Positions 8,367-15,700 of a stretch of 64,000 nucleotides of DNA are shown here, in pieces. Below the pieces are notes generated by a model. It was given only the letters and a program-made list of their open reading frames with translations. It ran no database searches and was not told the DNA's origin. This DNA is from Streptomyces griseoruber. Lineage in GTDB: Bacteria; Actinomycetota; Actinomycetes; Streptomycetales; Streptomycetaceae. The translations under genes and the position numbers were made by a program. The stretch lies in NCBI RefSeq assembly GCF_001514205.1, contig NZ_KQ948780.1, forward strand, positions 1-64,000, in the 5' to 3' direction. Every line of letters begins with the position of its first letter. Within the stretch, counting starts at the first letter, position 1.

Positions 8367-9377
8367 ATGTTCGGCATCAGGTGGCCGTTGTTGCCCACGG
8401 CCTGGGGTGCTCTGGCGATCGCGTACAAGCTGATCTGTCCGCTGGCCCGGCAGGACGGGCTCGTCGCCAGGATCGCCACGAGTGCCGTGTTCTTCGCGGT
8501 CGGCACCGGGCTCGTACTCCATGTCCGACAGGCCCTGTTGCGGGAGTTGAACCAGGCCAGAAGGGTGGCCGGGGCCGCCCAGAGCGTGCTCCTGCGGCCC
8601 CTGCCGCCCCGGGTCGACGGGCTGGACGTGGCGGCGGCCCGGCTCTCCGCCGACCGTGGCGCCACCGTCGGCGGCGATCTCTACGAGGTCATCGCCACCG
8701 AACACGGGGTACGGGTCGTGATGGGCGACGTCCGCGGCCACGGGCTGCCCGCCCTCGGCACGGTGGCCGCCCTCCTCGGCTGCTTCCGTGAGACCGTCCA
8801 CGACGAACCCGACCTGGGGCTGCTCCTGCGGAGGCTGGAGCGGGCTCTGGACCGGCATCTGCGCGAGCGTCACTCCGACACCCCGGTCGCGGAGGAGTTC
8901 GTCACCGTACTGCTGGCGGAGATCCGCGCCAACGGGGAGACGTACGCCGTGAACTGCGGACATCCCTGGCCGTACCTGCTGAGAGGCACGGGCGTGGAGC
9001 CACTGTGCCGCGCGGATCCCCTGCCACCGCTGGGTCTGTTTCCCCTGCCCGGAGAGCTCCCGCCGACACCCTGCGGGCGCCTGCTCCAGGGCGACTCCTT
9101 GATCTTCTTCACGGACGGCGCGGAGGACGCGCGAGACACACGGGGCCGTTTCTTCTCCCTGCCGGAGGCCCTGACGATGGCGGCCCATGACCACCCGGTC
9201 TCCCCGCAGCAGATCCTCCGCACGATCCTGGCGGCGATCCTCCGCCACACCGCGGGCAGACCCACCGACGACATCGCCTTACTGGTCCTTGAGAACGCGC
9301 GGCTGTCACCCCACCCGGGGGCGCGGGGAACCGTGCGAACAACCCCCACCCACCCGCAGCCGACAACGCACCCCTGA
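8367..9377 (+). CDS. Membrane-anchored SpoIIE-type PP2C Ser/Thr phosphatase
   Basis: 336 residues. Two hydrophobic helices near the N-terminus (about 5-25 and 35-55) anchor it, and the rest is a PP2C/SpoIIE phosphatase domain (PF07228). The metal-binding motifs are intact: VGGDLYEV, VMGDVRGHG, FFTDGAEDARD and PTDDIALLVL. Relatives dephosphorylate anti-anti-sigma factors, releasing sigma factors under stress; the partner here is unknown. ATG 8367 is chosen over TTG 8346 because GGACGGGGGG lies a suitable distance upstream. The last 20 or so residues (GARGTVRTTPTHPQPTTHP) are encoded by a copy of a dispersed repeat and are probably not part of the fold. Confidence 0.85.
   Translation: MFGIRWPLLPTAWGALAIAYKLICPLARQDGLVARIATSAVFFAVGTGLVLHVRQALLRELNQARRVAGAAQSVLLRPLPPRVDGLDVAAARLSADRGATVGGDLYEVIATEHGVRVVMGDVRGHGLPALGTVAALLGCFRETVHDEPDLGLLLRRLERALDRHLRERHSDTPVAEEFVTVLLAEIRANGETYAVNCGHPWPYLLRGTGVEPLCRADPLPPLGLFPLPGELPPTPCGRLLQGDSLIFFTDGAEDARDTRGRFFSLPEALTMAAHDHPVSPQQILRTILAAILRHTAGRPTDDIALLVLENARLSPHPGARGTVRTTPTHPQPTTHP
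9317..9337 (+). repeat. Dispersed GC-rich repeat, copy 2 (inside a gene's 3' end)
   Basis: GGGGGCGCGGGGAACCGTGC at 9317-9336 matches the repeat core seen at 43567 apart from the last few bases. It lies within the final codons of the PP2C gene and supplies its C-terminal tail. Confidence 0.5.
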
Positions 9378-9585
9378 CCCGCTCGACCCGCGGAGCGCAA
9401 CGCCGGACCGCCGCTTATCGAGGGGGAGCCGACGGCCCGGCGAACCTCTTGCGAGGCATTCCAGTCAACCGGGCGGAAACTCTCCGCGACAGCGCGCACA
9501 CAGCACGGATACGCGCACTCCGTTCACACCCCGTGTGAAGACGCACCCACTACTCTGGCCGCACCGAGGCACCGGGGGGCACCCA

Positions 9586-10926
9586 ATGCAGCCCAACACT
9601 CTGCTCGACGCGATCCTGGACGAGGCGGGCATCTCGCACGCGGGCCTCGCCGCCCACGTCAACCAGGCCGGCCGGGCACGCGGACTCGCCCTGCGCTACG
9701 AGCACACGGCGATCGCCAGATGGCTCAAGGGACAGCGGCCGCGCGGCCAGGTGCCCGATCTGATCTGCGAGGTCCTCGCGGGCCGGCTGCACCGGCCGGT
9801 CACCCTCGACGACATCGGCCTCGGCGTACCGGGCGAGCCGTCCGCCCCGCACGGCACCTCCCTCTCCGGCTTCGTCGAGCGCGCCACCGCCCTGTGGCGC
9901 TCCGACGAGCAGCAGCGCCCCCACCTCCTCGGCGCCCCCGCCATGACCGGGACGCCGGCCGTGATGCCCGTGTGGGAGTGGGAGAACCCGCCCGAGGACG
10001 TCGACGTCTCCCGGGGCGGCCGGCACCGCGTCACCTCCGCCGACCTCGAGATGCTGCGTGCCGCCCGCACCCACTACGAGCAGATGTACCGCAAGGCGGG
10101 CGGCATCGCGACCCGCAGCCGTATCGTCGGCTTCCTCAACGCCGAGGCCGCGCCCCTGCTGCGCGGCAGCTACACCGACGAGACGGGGCGTCAACTGCAC
10201 CGGGCGACCGGCGGGTTGGTGGCCGTCGCCGGGATCTGCGCCTACGACTCCGACGCGCACGGCCTCGCCCAGCGCTACTTCCACCAGGCCCTCAGACTCG
10301 CCAAGGCCAGCGGGGACCGGGGACTTGGCGCGTACGTCATCGCCCTCCTCGTCAACCAGTCGCTGTTCATGCGGGAGTACCGGCAGGCCGTCGCCTTCGC
10401 GGAGGCCGCGCTGCGGGCCGCCGGCAAGCACATCACCCCCGCCCTGTCCTCCGATCTGTACGCGATGCAGGCCAAGGCGTACGCCCACCTCGGCGACGGT
10501 ACGAGCGCGCTGTCGTGCATTCGGCGGGCGGAGACGGCCGCCGATCGCATCCGGCGGGGCGTCGAACCCGACGAGACCGGCTATGTCCAGCCCGGTCTGG
10601 TGAACGTGCAGGTGGCGGAGGCGCTGCTCAGCCTCGGTGAGATCGCCGCGGCCGCCGAACACGCCCAGGCCGCGGTCGGCACGCCCGCGCACGACCGGGG
10701 CCGGGTGCACCGGCTCGCCATGCTCAGCACGATCGAACTGCGCCAGGGCCATGCCGACAAGGCCGTGGTCACCGCCGTCCGGATGGCCGAACAGGCCCGG
10801 GGAATGGAGTCCCAGCGGCTGCGCGACAGACTCCGGGCGGTGCGCGAACACCTGGTGCGCAGCGGCTGTTCGGGCACCGCCGAGGCGGCCGAACTCATCG
10901 ACGGAGCACTGCGCGTACCGCTCTAG
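9586..10926 (+). CDS. NsdA-like regulator: HTH domain plus TPR-like repeats
   Basis: 446 residues. The N-terminal 80 residues form a helix-turn-helix-like domain (GISHAGLAAHVNQAGRARG, then HTAIARWLKGQRPRG), and a poorly conserved linker follows. From about 150 to the end the protein is alpha-helical with TPR-like units (ARTHYEQMYRKAGG, AQRYFHQALRLAKASGD, AMQAKAYAHLGD, VAEALLSLGEIAAAAEHAQA). The architecture resembles NsdA, a negative regulator of sporulation and antibiotic production in Streptomyces. That is a family-level comparison, not proof of function. ATG 9586 is used because the upstream extension runs through the previous gene. The stop codon TAG is the start of an inserted palindromic element. 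Confidence 0.75.
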   Translation: MQPNTLLDAILDEAGISHAGLAAHVNQAGRARGLALRYEHTAIARWLKGQRPRGQVPDLICEVLAGRLHRPVTLDDIGLGVPGEPSAPHGTSLSGFVERATALWRSDEQQRPHLLGAPAMTGTPAVMPVWEWENPPEDVDVSRGGRHRVTSADLEMLRAARTHYEQMYRKAGGIATRSRIVGFLNAEAAPLLRGSYTDETGRQLHRATGGLVAVAGICAYDSDAHGLAQRYFHQALRLAKASGDRGLGAYVIALLVNQSLFMREYRQAVAFAEAALRAAGKHITPALSSDLYAMQAKAYAHLGDGTSALSCIRRAETAADRIRRGVEPDETGYVQPGLVNVQVAEALLSLGEIAAAAEHAQAAVGTPAHDRGRVHRLAMLSTIELRQGHADKAVVTAVRMAEQARGMESQRLRDRLRAVREHLVRSGCSGTAEAAELIDGALRVPL

Positions 10927-11091
10927 TGCCGCGGCAGGCAACGTTCGCCCCGTCGCGACGCCCGGCACGCACTCTCGCCGCACCGGCCGAAAGCCCAAGT
11001 ACGTCCAGTACGAGGACTTCCGGCCGGCACGCCGAGAGCACGCACCGGACGCCGCTCCTTGACGGGCAAACGTTGCCTGCCGCGGCACTAG
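10923..11091. repeat. 169-bp imperfect palindromic element (MITE-like)
   Basis: The outer 23 bases are perfectly complementary: CTAGTGCCGCGGCAGGCAAC (then GTT) at 10923-10945 and AAC GTTGCCTGCCGCGGCACTAG at 11069-11091. Further matching blocks lie inside (CTCTCGCCG with CGCCGAGAG; CGGCCGAAAG with CTTCCGGCCG; AGTACGTCCAGTAC near the centre). It encodes no transposase. Both ends carry CTAG, a very rare tetranucleotide in this genome type, which could be a duplicated target or part of the terminal repeat. It sits exactly at the 3' end of the NsdA-like gene and before the Nudix gene. The transcribed RNA would fold into one long hairpin. Confidence 0.85.
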
Positions 11092-11157
11092 ACCTCCGGG
11101 GCGCTCCACAGTCCCTGCTGCGATATTGCCACTCACCCGACGGAAGGTGGCAGAACC

Positions 11158-11694
11158 GTGCAGTGGACGAAACAGAACGAACAAACTGTGTATGAAAACC
11201 GCTGGTTCAGCGTCAACCTGGCCGATGTGGAGCTGCCGGACGGCCGGCACCTGGACCACTTCCTGATACGCCTGCGGCCCGTCGCCGTGGCCACGGTGGT
11301 CAACGAGGCGAACGAGGTCCTGCTCCTGTGGCGCCACCGTTTCATCACCGACAGCTGGGGCTGGGAACTCGCGGCGGGCGTCGTCGAGGACGGCGAGGAC
11401 ATCGCCCGCGCGGCCGCCAGGGAACTCGAGGAGGAGACCGGCTGGCGGCCGGGGCCCCTGCACCACCTCATGAGCGTGGAGCCGTCCAACGGTCTCACCG
11501 ACGCCGTCCACCACATCTACTGGGCGGACCGGGGCGAGTACGTGGGACACCCCGTGGACGACTTCGAGTCGGACCGACGGGAGTGGGTCCCCCTGAAGGT
11601 CGTACCCGACCTGGTCGCGCGAGGGGAGGTCCCGGCCGCCAACATGGCGGCCGCGTTGATGCTGTTGCACCACCTCAGGCTGACGGGGGACTAG
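11158..11694 (+). CDS. Nudix hydrolase
   Basis: 178 residues. The Nudix box is complete: G-VVEDG-E, then seven residues, RELEEETGW, matching GX5EX7REUXEEXGU. The surrounding fold (VVNEANEVLLLWRHRF ... HIYWADRG) resembles the ADP-ribose pyrophosphatase/NUDT5 branch, which cleaves nucleoside diphosphates linked to another group. The exact substrate is not readable. It starts at GTG 11158 with GGAAGG upstream, 66 bp past the palindromic element. Its TAG stop overlaps the TAG of the convergent gene in the bases CTAG. Confidence 0.88.
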   Translation: MQWTKQNEQTVYENRWFSVNLADVELPDGRHLDHFLIRLRPVAVATVVNEANEVLLLWRHRFITDSWGWELAAGVVEDGEDIARAAARELEEETGWRPGPLHHLMSVEPSNGLTDAVHHIYWADRGEYVGHPVDDFESDRREWVPLKVVPDLVARGEVPAANMAAALMLLHHLRLTGD

Positions 11695-11948
11695 CGGGCC
11701 AGCGCCTGCCAGAGCGTCACGACGAGCGCCCCCAGCGCGGTGAGCGCCGCGAGCGAGGGCAGCGGCCAGCGTGTGTGTTCCAGCGAGACCATACGGGCGT
11801 TCAGCTCGTCCAGCTCCTTGGCGGTCTCCTCGGTGCGATGGGTGATCAGGGCCAGCCCGCCCTCGACGCGGGCGTAGGCCACGTCCAGCCGGCGACGTAA
11901 CTCCGCGAGTTCTCCATGGACGACGGGATGCTCGGGATCGGCGGTCAC
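11691..11948 (-). CDS. Small coiled-coil protein with C-terminal membrane anchor
   Basis: 85 residues from GTG 11948, chosen because AAGGAGC lies six bases upstream. An upstream ATG at 11993 would add 15 residues without a binding site. Residues about 8-55 are helical and charged (HGELAELRRRLDVAYARVEG ... HRTEETAKELDELNARM), likely a coiled coil. The end (LAALTALGALVVTLWQALA) is a single membrane helix. I do not recognise a named family. Similar short tail-anchored proteins are common in Streptomyces. It converges on the Nudix gene with a four-base overlap. Confidence 0.65.
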   Translation of the reverse strand: MTADPEHPVVHGELAELRRRLDVAYARVEGGLALITHRTEETAKELDELNARMVSLEHTRWPLPSLAALTALGALVVTLWQALAR

Positions 11949-12077
11949 GTGTCCGCTCCTTTCCGTGGTCGACTCACATCCCTGCATGTGCATGGTGAGT
12001 CAACTCGCCCGGTGGGCCGGCGGGGAGCGTGTGCGCGCGGCATATGCGGGCCCGCCGTGCACACGGTGTGTGAAACA

Positions 12078-12113
12078 CACGGGCCCGGCACTCCGCAGAG
12101 CGCCGGGCCCGTG
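12078..12113. terminator. Strong hairpin downstream of the dehydrogenase gene
   Basis: CACGGGCCCGGC 12078-12089 pairs with GCCGGGCCCGTG 12102-12113, a perfect 12-bp stem. It lies 18 bp beyond the stop of the minus-strand dehydrogenase gene and upstream of the small minus-strand gene, so it probably terminates the former. Confidence 0.8.
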
Positions 12114-12130
12114 TCGACCACGGTGGATCA

Positions 12131-12988
12131 TCAGTAGGTGTAGAACCCCGAGCCGGTCTTGCGGCCCAGCCGGCCCGCGTCCACCATGCGCGCCAGCAGC
12201 GGGGGAGCGGCGTACAGCGGCTCCTTGTACTCGTCGTACATCGACTGCGCGACCGAGGCGACCGTGTCCAGGCCGATCAGGTCGGACAGCTTCAGCGGGC
12301 CCATCGGGTGGGCGCAGCCCATCTCCATGCCGTTGTCGATGTCCTCGCGGCTGGCGATGCCCGTCTCGAACATCCTGATCGCGGAGAGCAGATACGGGAT
12401 CAGCAGCGCGTTGACGACGAAGCCGGAGCGGTCCTGGGCGCGGATCGCGTGCTTGCCCAGCACCTTCTCGGCGAACAGCTGCGCCCGGCTCAGCGTGCCC
12501 TCGGAGGTGGTCAGCGCCGGGATCAGCTCGACCAGCTTCTGCACGGGGGCCGGGTTGAAGAAGTGGATGCCGACGACCTGGTCGGGCCGCGAGGTGGCGA
12601 CCGCCAGCTTCACCAGCGGGATGGAGGAGGTGTTGGAGGCCAGGATGGCGTCCGGGCGGCTCACCACCTGGTCGAGGACCTGGAAGATCTCCGTCTTGAC
12701 CTGCTCGTTCTCCACGACGGCCTCGATGACGAGGTCCCGGTCGGCGAACTCGCCGAGGTCCGTGGTGAAGCTCAGCCGCGCCTGCGTCGCGTCCCGCTCC
12801 GCCGCGGAGATCTTGCCGCGCTCGGCGGCCTTGGCCAGGGAGCCGAACAGCCGGGTCCGGCCGAACTCCAGGGCCTCACCGGTGGTCTCGGCGACCTTGA
12901 CGTCGAGTCCGGCGCGGGCGCAGACCTCGGCGATGCCCGCTCCCATCTGGCCGCAGCCCACGACTCCGACGCGTTCGATGTCCGTCAC
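12131..12988 (-). CDS. 3-hydroxybutyryl/3-hydroxyacyl-CoA dehydrogenase
   Basis: 285 residues, the size of single-domain bacterial 3-hydroxybutyryl-CoA dehydrogenases. The NAD-binding motif is GVVGCGQMGAGIAEV, SNTSSIPL holds the catalytic Ser/Asn region, and HFFNPAPVQKLVELI carries the catalytic His. The C-terminal dimerisation domain includes RSGFVVNALLIPYL. It oxidises (3S)-hydroxyacyl-CoA with NAD in fatty-acid or butyrate-type metabolism. In Streptomyces it may feed ethylmalonyl-CoA supply, an inference. GTG 12988 has GAAGGGG upstream; the open frame upstream of it is non-coding in character. It stands alone, with a terminator after it. Confidence 0.92.
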   Translation of the reverse strand: MTDIERVGVVGCGQMGAGIAEVCARAGLDVKVAETTGEALEFGRTRLFGSLAKAAERGKISAAERDATQARLSFTTDLGEFADRDLVIEAVVENEQVKTEIFQVLDQVVSRPDAILASNTSSIPLVKLAVATSRPDQVVGIHFFNPAPVQKLVELIPALTTSEGTLSRAQLFAEKVLGKHAIRAQDRSGFVVNALLIPYLLSAIRMFETGIASREDIDNGMEMGCAHPMGPLKLSDLIGLDTVASVAQSMYDEYKEPLYAAPPLLARMVDAGRLGRKTGSGFYTY

Positions 12989-13201
12989 ATCGTCCCCTTC
13001 GCTGACTCTCACTCTGACTCTGGCGGTGACGCCGGCTCTGAGTCCGTTGCCTGGGACAGGTCCGCCGGGTTGCGGTCTGCCTGCTCCGATCGTGCACGTT
13101 ACTAGCAGGTATCGATGATCGATCACCGGGGGCGGTGCATGCTGTGCGCGGAGACGATCCGTGACCGAGCGGATCCATGGCGTGACACAGGGATGGGTGC
13201 G

Positions 13202-14446
13202 ATGGGGCGACTGACCCGGAGGGCGTTCGCGCTTGCGGCGCTGTCGGCGTTCACCACGGCGGGCACGGCGGGCACGGCGGCCCCCGCTCCCGCGCAGGGC
13301 GGAGCGGGGGAGAGCCGGGCGACGGCCGAGATGCGGGGCATGTGGCTCGCCACGGTGGCCAACCGCGACTGGCCGTCCAAGCCGGGGCTGACCGCAGCCC
13401 AGCAGCGCAAGGAGCTGATCGACTGGCTGGACCTGGCGGTCCGTAACCGGCTCAACACGGTGGTCTTCCAGGTGCGGCCCACGGCCGACGCGCTGTGGCC
13501 GTCCCCCTACGAGCCCTGGTCGCAGGTCCTCACCGGCACCCAGGGCAAGTCACCGGGCTGGGACCCGCTGGGCACCGCCGTCACCGAGGCCCACGCCCGC
13601 GGCCTCGAACTGCACGCCTGGTTCAACCCGTACCGGGTCGCCACCCACGCCGACCGCTCCAGGCTGGTCGCCGCCCACCCGGTCCGCAAACACCCGGACT
13701 GGGCGGTGGAGTACGGCGGCAGGCTCTACTACAACCCGGGGCTGCCGGCGGTCCGCGCCTTCGTCCAGGACGCGATGCTGGACGCGGTCAAGAGGTACCC
13801 CGTCGACGCGGTCCACTTCGACGACTACTTCTACCCCTACCCGGTCGCGGGCCAGTCCTTCGACGACGACGACGCGTACGACGCCCACGGCGGCACCTTC
13901 ACCACCCGGGCCGCCTGGCGGCGGGACAACGTCAACAAGCTGGTGCGGGAGATGGCCGCCCGCATCAAGGCCGTCCGCCCGGGCACCCAGTTCGGCATCA
14001 GCCCGTTCGGGGTGTGGCGCAACGCCTCCACCGACTCACGCGGCTCGGACACCCGCGCCTTCCAGTCGTACGACGAGATCTACGCGGACAGCCGGAAGTG
14101 GGTGAAGGAGGGCTGGCTCGACTACGTCGTCCCGCAGCTCTACTGGGAGATCGGCAACTCCGCCGCCGACTACGCCAAGCTCGTGCCCTGGTGGGCGGAG
14201 GCGGTCAAGGGCAGCCGGACCCGGCTCTACCTCGGCGAGGGCCTGTACAAGGCGGGCGCCTCGGGGCAGCCCGCGGCCTGGTCGGCCAAGGCCGAACTGA
14301 GCAGGCACCTCACGCTGGCGAAGAAGTACCCGCAGGCACGCGGGCATGTCTTCTTCGCCGCCAAGGACGTACGGACGGACCGGATCGGGGCGATGGCGCG
14401 GGTGGTCGCCGACCACTACGGGCAGTCGGCGAAGCCCCCGCGCTGA
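13202..14446 (+). CDS. Tat-exported GHL10/DUF187 glycoside hydrolase-like protein
   Basis: 414 residues. The N-terminus MGRLTRRAFALAALSAF is a twin-arginine signal, and APAPAQG is a likely cleavage area. The body matches the glycosyl-hydrolase-like 10 family (PF02638, formerly DUF187): EMRGMWLATVANRDWPS, NTVVFQVRPTADALWPSPYE, LHAWFNPYR, VDAVHFDDYFYPYP and FGISPFGVWRN are its conserved blocks in a TIM barrel. The acidic residues of HFDDYF and nearby are candidate catalytic groups. Family members act on extracellular glycans, but the substrate is not established. ATG 13202 sits after GGGATGGG; 13193 is an alternative. Confidence 0.88.
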   Translation: MGRLTRRAFALAALSAFTTAGTAGTAAPAPAQGGAGESRATAEMRGMWLATVANRDWPSKPGLTAAQQRKELIDWLDLAVRNRLNTVVFQVRPTADALWPSPYEPWSQVLTGTQGKSPGWDPLGTAVTEAHARGLELHAWFNPYRVATHADRSRLVAAHPVRKHPDWAVEYGGRLYYNPGLPAVRAFVQDAMLDAVKRYPVDAVHFDDYFYPYPVAGQSFDDDDAYDAHGGTFTTRAAWRRDNVNKLVREMAARIKAVRPGTQFGISPFGVWRNASTDSRGSDTRAFQSYDEIYADSRKWVKEGWLDYVVPQLYWEIGNSAADYAKLVPWWAEAVKGSRTRLYLGEGLYKAGASGQPAAWSAKAELSRHLTLAKKYPQARGHVFFAAKDVRTDRIGAMARVVADHYGQSAKPPR

Positions 14447-14447
14447 T

Positions 14448-14651
14448 CTACCGCTGTTCCTCGGACGCGGTCCGGTGACGGATCTCGGTGTCGGGGCCGG
14501 GTGAGCACACGCCCACGTGCCCGTCGGTGAAGCGGACGCGGAACGGCGGGTTGCCGTCCTGGCCCAGTACTTCGACGATCTCGCCGACCTTGTCGTGTTG
14601 GCCGACCACCCTGCCGTGCTGGACAAACTGGTCGCCCGCGGTTGCACGCAT
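14448..14651 (-). CDS. DUF1918 small protein
   Basis: 67 residues beginning MRATAGDQFVQHGRVVGQHD and containing GEIVEVLGQDGNPPFRVRF and DGHVGVCSPGPD, the DUF1918 (PF08940) pattern, an SH3-like actinobacterial fold of unknown role. ATG 14651 has GAGGAGG upstream. A longer open frame on this strand lacks coding character upstream of this start. It converges on the GHL10 gene with one base between the stop codons. Confidence 0.85.
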   Translation of the reverse strand: MRATAGDQFVQHGRVVGQHDKVGEIVEVLGQDGNPPFRVRFTDGHVGVCSPGPDTEIRHRTASEEQR

Positions 14652-14773
14652 CTGCGGGGCCTCCTCGCCGTGTGGAAGGGAGCAGTGGTCCGTGGTGTCG
14701 ATTCCAGGGTCTGCCTCCCGGCTCGCGCCGGGATTGCGGGCCCTGGCATCCCGGGGCCTGCGCTTGTGCGGCC

Positions 14774-15688
14774 CTAGCCCCGCGCCCGCTGGGTGACGGC
14801 GATGCAGACCAGTACCGCCGCCGCGGTCAGCGGTGCGGCGGGCGTGAGGTGTTCGCCCAGCAGCAGCACCGACCACACCAGTGTGAGCAGCGGCTGCGCC
14901 AACTGCAACTGGCTGGCCTTCGGGATGCCGATGGCCGCCATGCCCCGGTACCAGACCACCAGGCCGAGGAACTGCGAGCCGGCTGCCAGCCACACCAGCC
15001 CGGCCACGCTGTGCGCGGTCAGTGCGACGGGCTCGTGGGCCAGGGCGAGGGCGGCGGCGGGCACCCCGAGCGGCAGACAGAAGACCAGCGCCCAGCCGAT
15101 CACCTGCCAGCCCGGCATCACCCGGGCCAGCCGGCCGCCCTCCGTGTAGCCGGCCGCGCACACCAGCAGCGCCCCGAACAGATAGAGATCGGAGCTGGTC
15201 AGCGCCCCGCCGCTCTGCTGCACGGTGAACGCCACCACCGCGGCGGCCCCCGCGAACGCCGCCGTCCAGAAGGTGCGCGAGGGCCGGGTGCCCATGCGCA
15301 GGGCGGACAGCAGCGCGGTGGTCAGCGGCAGCAGGCCGACGACGACGGCGGCATGGGCCGTGGTGGAGGTCCGGAGCGCGAGGGTGGTCAGGAGCGGGAA
15401 GCCGACGACCACGCCGCCGGCCACCACCGCGAGTCCCGCCCAGTGCCGCCGCTCGGGCACCGGTACCCGCAGCGCCAGCAGACACCCGCCCGCGACCAGC
15501 GCGGCCAGCACACTGCGCACCGCCACCAGTGACCAGGGGCCGAAGCCCTCCAGCCCCCAGGCGGTGGCGGGGAAGGTGAGGGAGAAGGCGACGACCCCGA
15601 GGGCCGCCTGGAGGGTGCCGAGACCGCGGGCGGGCGGGGTGCTGACCGCTATCGAGGGCGGCGCGATAGCGCTACTCTGTGTCTTCAT
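14774..15688 (-). CDS. EamA/DMT-family transporter
   Basis: 304 residues with ten predicted membrane helices in two EamA repeats, the drug/metabolite transporter superfamily. Typical blocks are SLTFPATAWGLEGFGPWSL and LAQPLLTLVWSVLLLGEHLTP near the C-terminus. Members export amino acids, metabolites or drugs. The substrate is unknown. It diverges from a MocR-type regulator so tightly that the two ATG codons overlap in the sequence CATG at 15686-15689, so neither mRNA can carry a ribosome binding site outside the other's coding region. The regulator probably controls it. Confidence 0.9.
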   Translation of the reverse strand: MKTQSSAIAPPSIAVSTPPARGLGTLQAALGVVAFSLTFPATAWGLEGFGPWSLVAVRSVLAALVAGGCLLALRVPVPERRHWAGLAVVAGGVVVGFPLLTTLALRTSTTAHAAVVVGLLPLTTALLSALRMGTRPSRTFWTAAFAGAAAVVAFTVQQSGGALTSSDLYLFGALLVCAAGYTEGGRLARVMPGWQVIGWALVFCLPLGVPAAALALAHEPVALTAHSVAGLVWLAAGSQFLGLVVWYRGMAAIGIPKASQLQLAQPLLTLVWSVLLLGEHLTPAAPLTAAAVLVCIAVTQRARG

Positions 15689-15700
15689 GCAAGAGCGTAG
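15642..15700. promoter_or_regulatory. Shared divergent start region of the EamA and MocR genes
   Basis: For the plus gene, TACTCT 15673-15678 lies nine bases before the ATG, the spacing expected if transcription begins at the start codon. For the minus gene, TACGCT (read on the minus strand from 15698 to 15693) is similarly close to its ATG. Both transcripts therefore look leaderless, with each promoter inside the opposite gene's first codons. The -35 elements are not clear. Confidence 0.5.
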
